From NCBI GenBank assembly GCA_947453585.1, contig CANGHQ010000082.1:1-7384 (forward strand): DNA of 7,384 nucleotides, read 5' to 3'. The notes under the pieces are model-generated. The model saw only the letters and a list, made by a program, of their open reading frames with translations, was not told the origin of the DNA and did no database searches. The translations under genes were made by a program, and so were the position numbers. Of this stretch, positions 5,826 to 7,384 are shown in pieces. The stretch is from Burkholderiales bacterium. Its GTDB lineage: Bacteria > Pseudomonadota > Gammaproteobacteria > Burkholderiales > Burkholderiaceae_C. Each line of letters starts with the position of its first letter. The first letter of the stretch is position 1.

Positions 5826-6971
5826 TTATTTGCCCTTTTTGAACGCCGTGTAGGCGTTGGCCATGGCTTCGCGACCTTCGTTGGTGAACTTACCCGGCGG
5901 CACCATCTTGGCGGCCACCGCAGGCTCAATGAAGATGGTTTTGTTGCCCGACACTTCTGGCTTGATCTGCGCCAGCGCAGCCTTGTTGGCTGTGGGGTAG
6001 CTCATCTCGTTGGACACGGCTGCGCCGCTTTCGGCACGCAGGTAGTAGTCAATGAAAGCGTGGGCGTTGGCGGGGTGTTTGGCGTCTTTGGTAATGGCCA
6101 TGGAGTCAAAGAAGATCATGCCGCCGGTGCTGGGCAACAGCGCTTCAATCACGTCTTTGCTGCCGTTCTCTTTGGCACGACCGGCGGCGATGTTGATGTC
6201 ACCAGACCACCCGATCACCGCGCAGGCCTTGCCGCCCGCGATGTCGTCAATCATGGTGGAGCTAAAGATGCGAATGTCCTTGCGCACCTTGCCCAGCATG
6301 TCGGCTGCGGCCTTGTGGTCGGCCGCATCATTGGAATAGGCGTCTTTGCCGATGTAGTGCAGCGCGGGCGGCATGATCTCGGTGGGCGAATCCAGGTAAG
6401 CAATGCCGCAAGACTTGAGTTTGGACGTGTATTCGGGCTTGAACACCAGGTCCCACGCGTTTTCTGGCAAAGCCATTTTGCCCAAGGCTTTTTCCACTTT
6501 GGTGCGGTTGATACCCACGGTGGTAAAGCCCCAGGCCCAAGGCACCAGGTGTTTGTTGCCGGGGTCGGCCTTGCTCAGGCCCTGCATGATGGCCTCATCC
6601 AAGTTGCCGTAATTCTTGAGTTTGGCGCGGTCCAGCGGCTGGAAGAAGCCCGCTTCCACCTGCGCGGGGCTAAACGCGGTGCCGGGCACCACGATGTCGT
6701 AGCCGGTGCTGCCCGCCACCAGCTTGGCGTTGAGCGCCTCGTTGGTCTCGAAGGTGTCGTAGTTGACCTTGATGCCGGTTTCTTTCTCAAAGGCCGCAAT
6801 CATGCCCTCAGGGATGTAGTCAGGCCAGTTGTAGATGTTGAGCACCTTTTCTTCGGCAGGCGCCGCAGCCACAGCGGCGCTGGCGGCAGGCGCCGGGGCT
6901 TCTTCTTTTTTACCGCAGGCAGCCAGGGCCAGCGCAGCGATGGCCACAGGCCACAGGTATTTACGCATCAT
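5826..6971 (-). CDS. potF: Polyamine-binding lipoprotein, PotF-like, first copy
   Basis: Substrate-binding component of the first transport block. It has 381 residues from the ATG at 6971. The N-terminus is a lipoprotein signal: RKYLW, a short hydrophobic core, then LALAAC with lipidated cysteine C19, followed by GKKEE and an alanine/proline linker to about 39. The mature domain opens VLNIYNWPDYIPEG (43-56). Pocket positions matching E. coli PotF include W49, D51, Y52, E198, W255, D258, F287, D289 and Y325, but two serines of PotF are replaced (P50 for S38, G97 for S85). C189 and C250 match the PotF disulfide. The frame can be extended to a TTG at 6983, but that codon overlaps the Shine-Dalgarno, so an ATG at 6971 or 6968 is preferred. 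The gene lies 74 bases after a putrescine aminotransferase gene, which supports putrescine or a related diamine as ligand. It resembles SpuD-type proteins in position; exact specificity is unknown. Confidence 0.95.
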   Translation of the reverse strand: MMRKYLWPVAIAALALAACGKKEEAPAPAASAAVAAAPAEEKVLNIYNWPDYIPEGMIAAFEKETGIKVNYDTFETNEALNAKLVAGSTGYDIVVPGTAFSPAQVEAGFFQPLDRAKLKNYGNLDEAIMQGLSKADPGNKHLVPWAWGFTTVGINRTKVEKALGKMALPENAWDLVFKPEYTSKLKSCGIAYLDSPTEIMPPALHYIGKDAYSNDAADHKAAADMLGKVRKDIRIFSSTMIDDIAGGKACAVIGWSGDINIAAGRAKENGSKDVIEALLPSTGGMIFFDSMAITKDAKHPANAHAFIDYYLRAESGAAVSNEMSYPTANKAALAQIKPEVSGNKTIFIEPAVAAKMVPPGKFTNEGREAMANAYTAFKKGK

Positions 6972-6977
6972 GAAAAT

Positions 6978-6981
6978 CTCC
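6978..6981 (-). promoter_or_regulatory. Ribosome binding site deciding the first potF start
   Basis: GGAG on the minus strand lies six bases before the ATG at 6971 and nine before the ATG at 6968. It overlaps the TTG at 6983-6981 that would begin a longer reading, so that reading is unlikely. Confidence 0.6.
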
Positions 6982-7035
6982 AAACAAAGTGGGGGTCAAT
7001 CAAAAAACGGGAAGGAAGAGTTGTTCCAACGAAAA

Positions 7036-7041
7036 ATTATA
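7036..7041 (-). promoter_or_regulatory. Possible -10 element upstream of first potF
   Basis: A perfect TATAAT on the minus strand, 64 bases before the potF ATG, in the spacer after the aminotransferase stop. At 16-18 bases upstream there is no recognisable -35 (the sequence there is GGCTGG). If it is a real promoter it would be weak or need an activator. It would allow the transporter to be expressed separately from the aminotransferase. The A/T-rich spacer could also produce this match by chance. Confidence 0.3.
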
Positions 7042-7045
7042 AAAG

Positions 7046-7384
7046 TCAATCCATCCAGCCAGCCGCTTGGGCGTCGGCAAGTGTCAGGTCCAAGACTTTG
7101 CGGATCAAGTCCGTCAGCTCGTCAATCTGCGCATGCGTGATCGTCAGCGGCGGCGCAATGATCATGCGGTCGCCCACGGCGCGCATGATCAGGCCGTTGG
7201 CAAAGCAGTGCGCGCGGCAGCGCATGCCGACTTCGAGTTCTTCAGGGAACGGCGCCTTGGTCGCTTTGTTTTTGACCAGCACCAGGCCGGCCATCAGGCC
7301 GCAGGTCTCAGCCACTCCCACCAGCGGGTGCGCGCTCAAAGCGGCGAACTGCTGCGCCAGGTAGGGGCCCACGTCGTCGCGCAC
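7046..7384 (-). CDS. spuC: Class III aminotransferase, putrescine-pyruvate type (C-terminal part; 5' end outside window)
   Basis: PLP-dependent cytoplasmic aminotransferase expected to move an amino group from putrescine to pyruvate, giving 4-aminobutanal, the first step from putrescine to GABA. Only the last 112-113 codons are present, from a protein normally about 450 residues, so the PLP lysine is outside the window. Visible family features are GLMAGLVLVKNK, a CRAHCF segment, and GLIMRAVGDRMIIAPPLTIT near the C-terminus, which closely resembles SpuC-type omega-transaminases. Helix-rich ends follow (AQIDELTDLIRKVLDLTLADA). The stop at 7046 is 74 bases from the start of the binding-lipoprotein gene on the same strand, the same order as spuC-spuD in Pseudomonas. 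A related substrate such as cadaverine or another omega-amine is possible. The last codons contain a small tandem pattern, GGCT twice then GGAT twice (7064-7049). Confidence 0.85.
   Translation of the reverse strand: MRDDVGPYLAQQFAALSAHPLVGVAETCGLMAGLVLVKNKATKAPFPEELEVGMRCRAHCFANGLIMRAVGDRMIIAPPLTITHAQIDELTDLIRKVLDLTLADAQAAGWMD

Noticed and set aside
7020..7030. Small GTTG/CAAC hairpin in the spacer before the first potF as a terminator
   Set aside because: The stem is only 4 bp with a 3-base loop and is not followed by a T run on the coding strand; no intrinsic terminator is supported anywhere in the window.
6060..7364. Plus-strand open frame of 434 codons opposite the first potF and the aminotransferase end
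   Set aside because: It crosses two well-supported minus-strand genes and changes composition along its length; it is a shadow frame.

Overview
All genes in this window lie on the minus strand and read from high to low coordinates. It is one continuous polyamine uptake and breakdown locus, cut at both ends. The genes are close-packed and the base composition is moderately GC-rich. The protein sequences resemble those of betaproteobacteria of the order Burkholderiales, most likely Comamonadaceae (Rhodoferax/Polaromonas/Limnohabitans-like). That placement comes from familiarity with such sequences, not from a search.

In transcription order: (1) the C-terminal 112 residues of a class III aminotransferase of the putrescine-pyruvate type (SpuC-like), 7384-7046. 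(2) A first transport block: a PotF-like polyamine-binding lipoprotein (6971-5826), a PotH-like permease (5792-4833) and a PotI-like permease (4821-3952). (3) A 109-bp spacer with two symmetric elements (3843-3951). (4) A second transport block: a PotF-like soluble periplasmic binding protein (3842-2706), the PotG-like ATPase (2674-1526), a second PotH-like permease (1520-582) and a second PotI-like permease that runs off the window (585-1).

Each binding protein would capture a polyamine outside the inner membrane and deliver it to a PotH/PotI channel driven by PotG. The aminotransferase would begin breakdown of imported putrescine by removing an amino group. The layout resembles the Pseudomonas spuCDEFGH locus (aminotransferase, two binding proteins, one ATPase, one permease pair), but with an extra permease pair between the two binding-protein genes. 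The window therefore holds two binding proteins and two permease pairs but only one ATPase gene.

The most interesting points are the apparent sharing of one ATPase by two duplicated permease pairs, the different membrane anchoring and ligand-pocket residues of the two binding proteins, and short RNA stem-loops at two gene junctions. Nothing in the window points to a mobile element, CRISPR array, RNA gene or wholly unknown system. The plus strand carries only antisense shadow reading frames.
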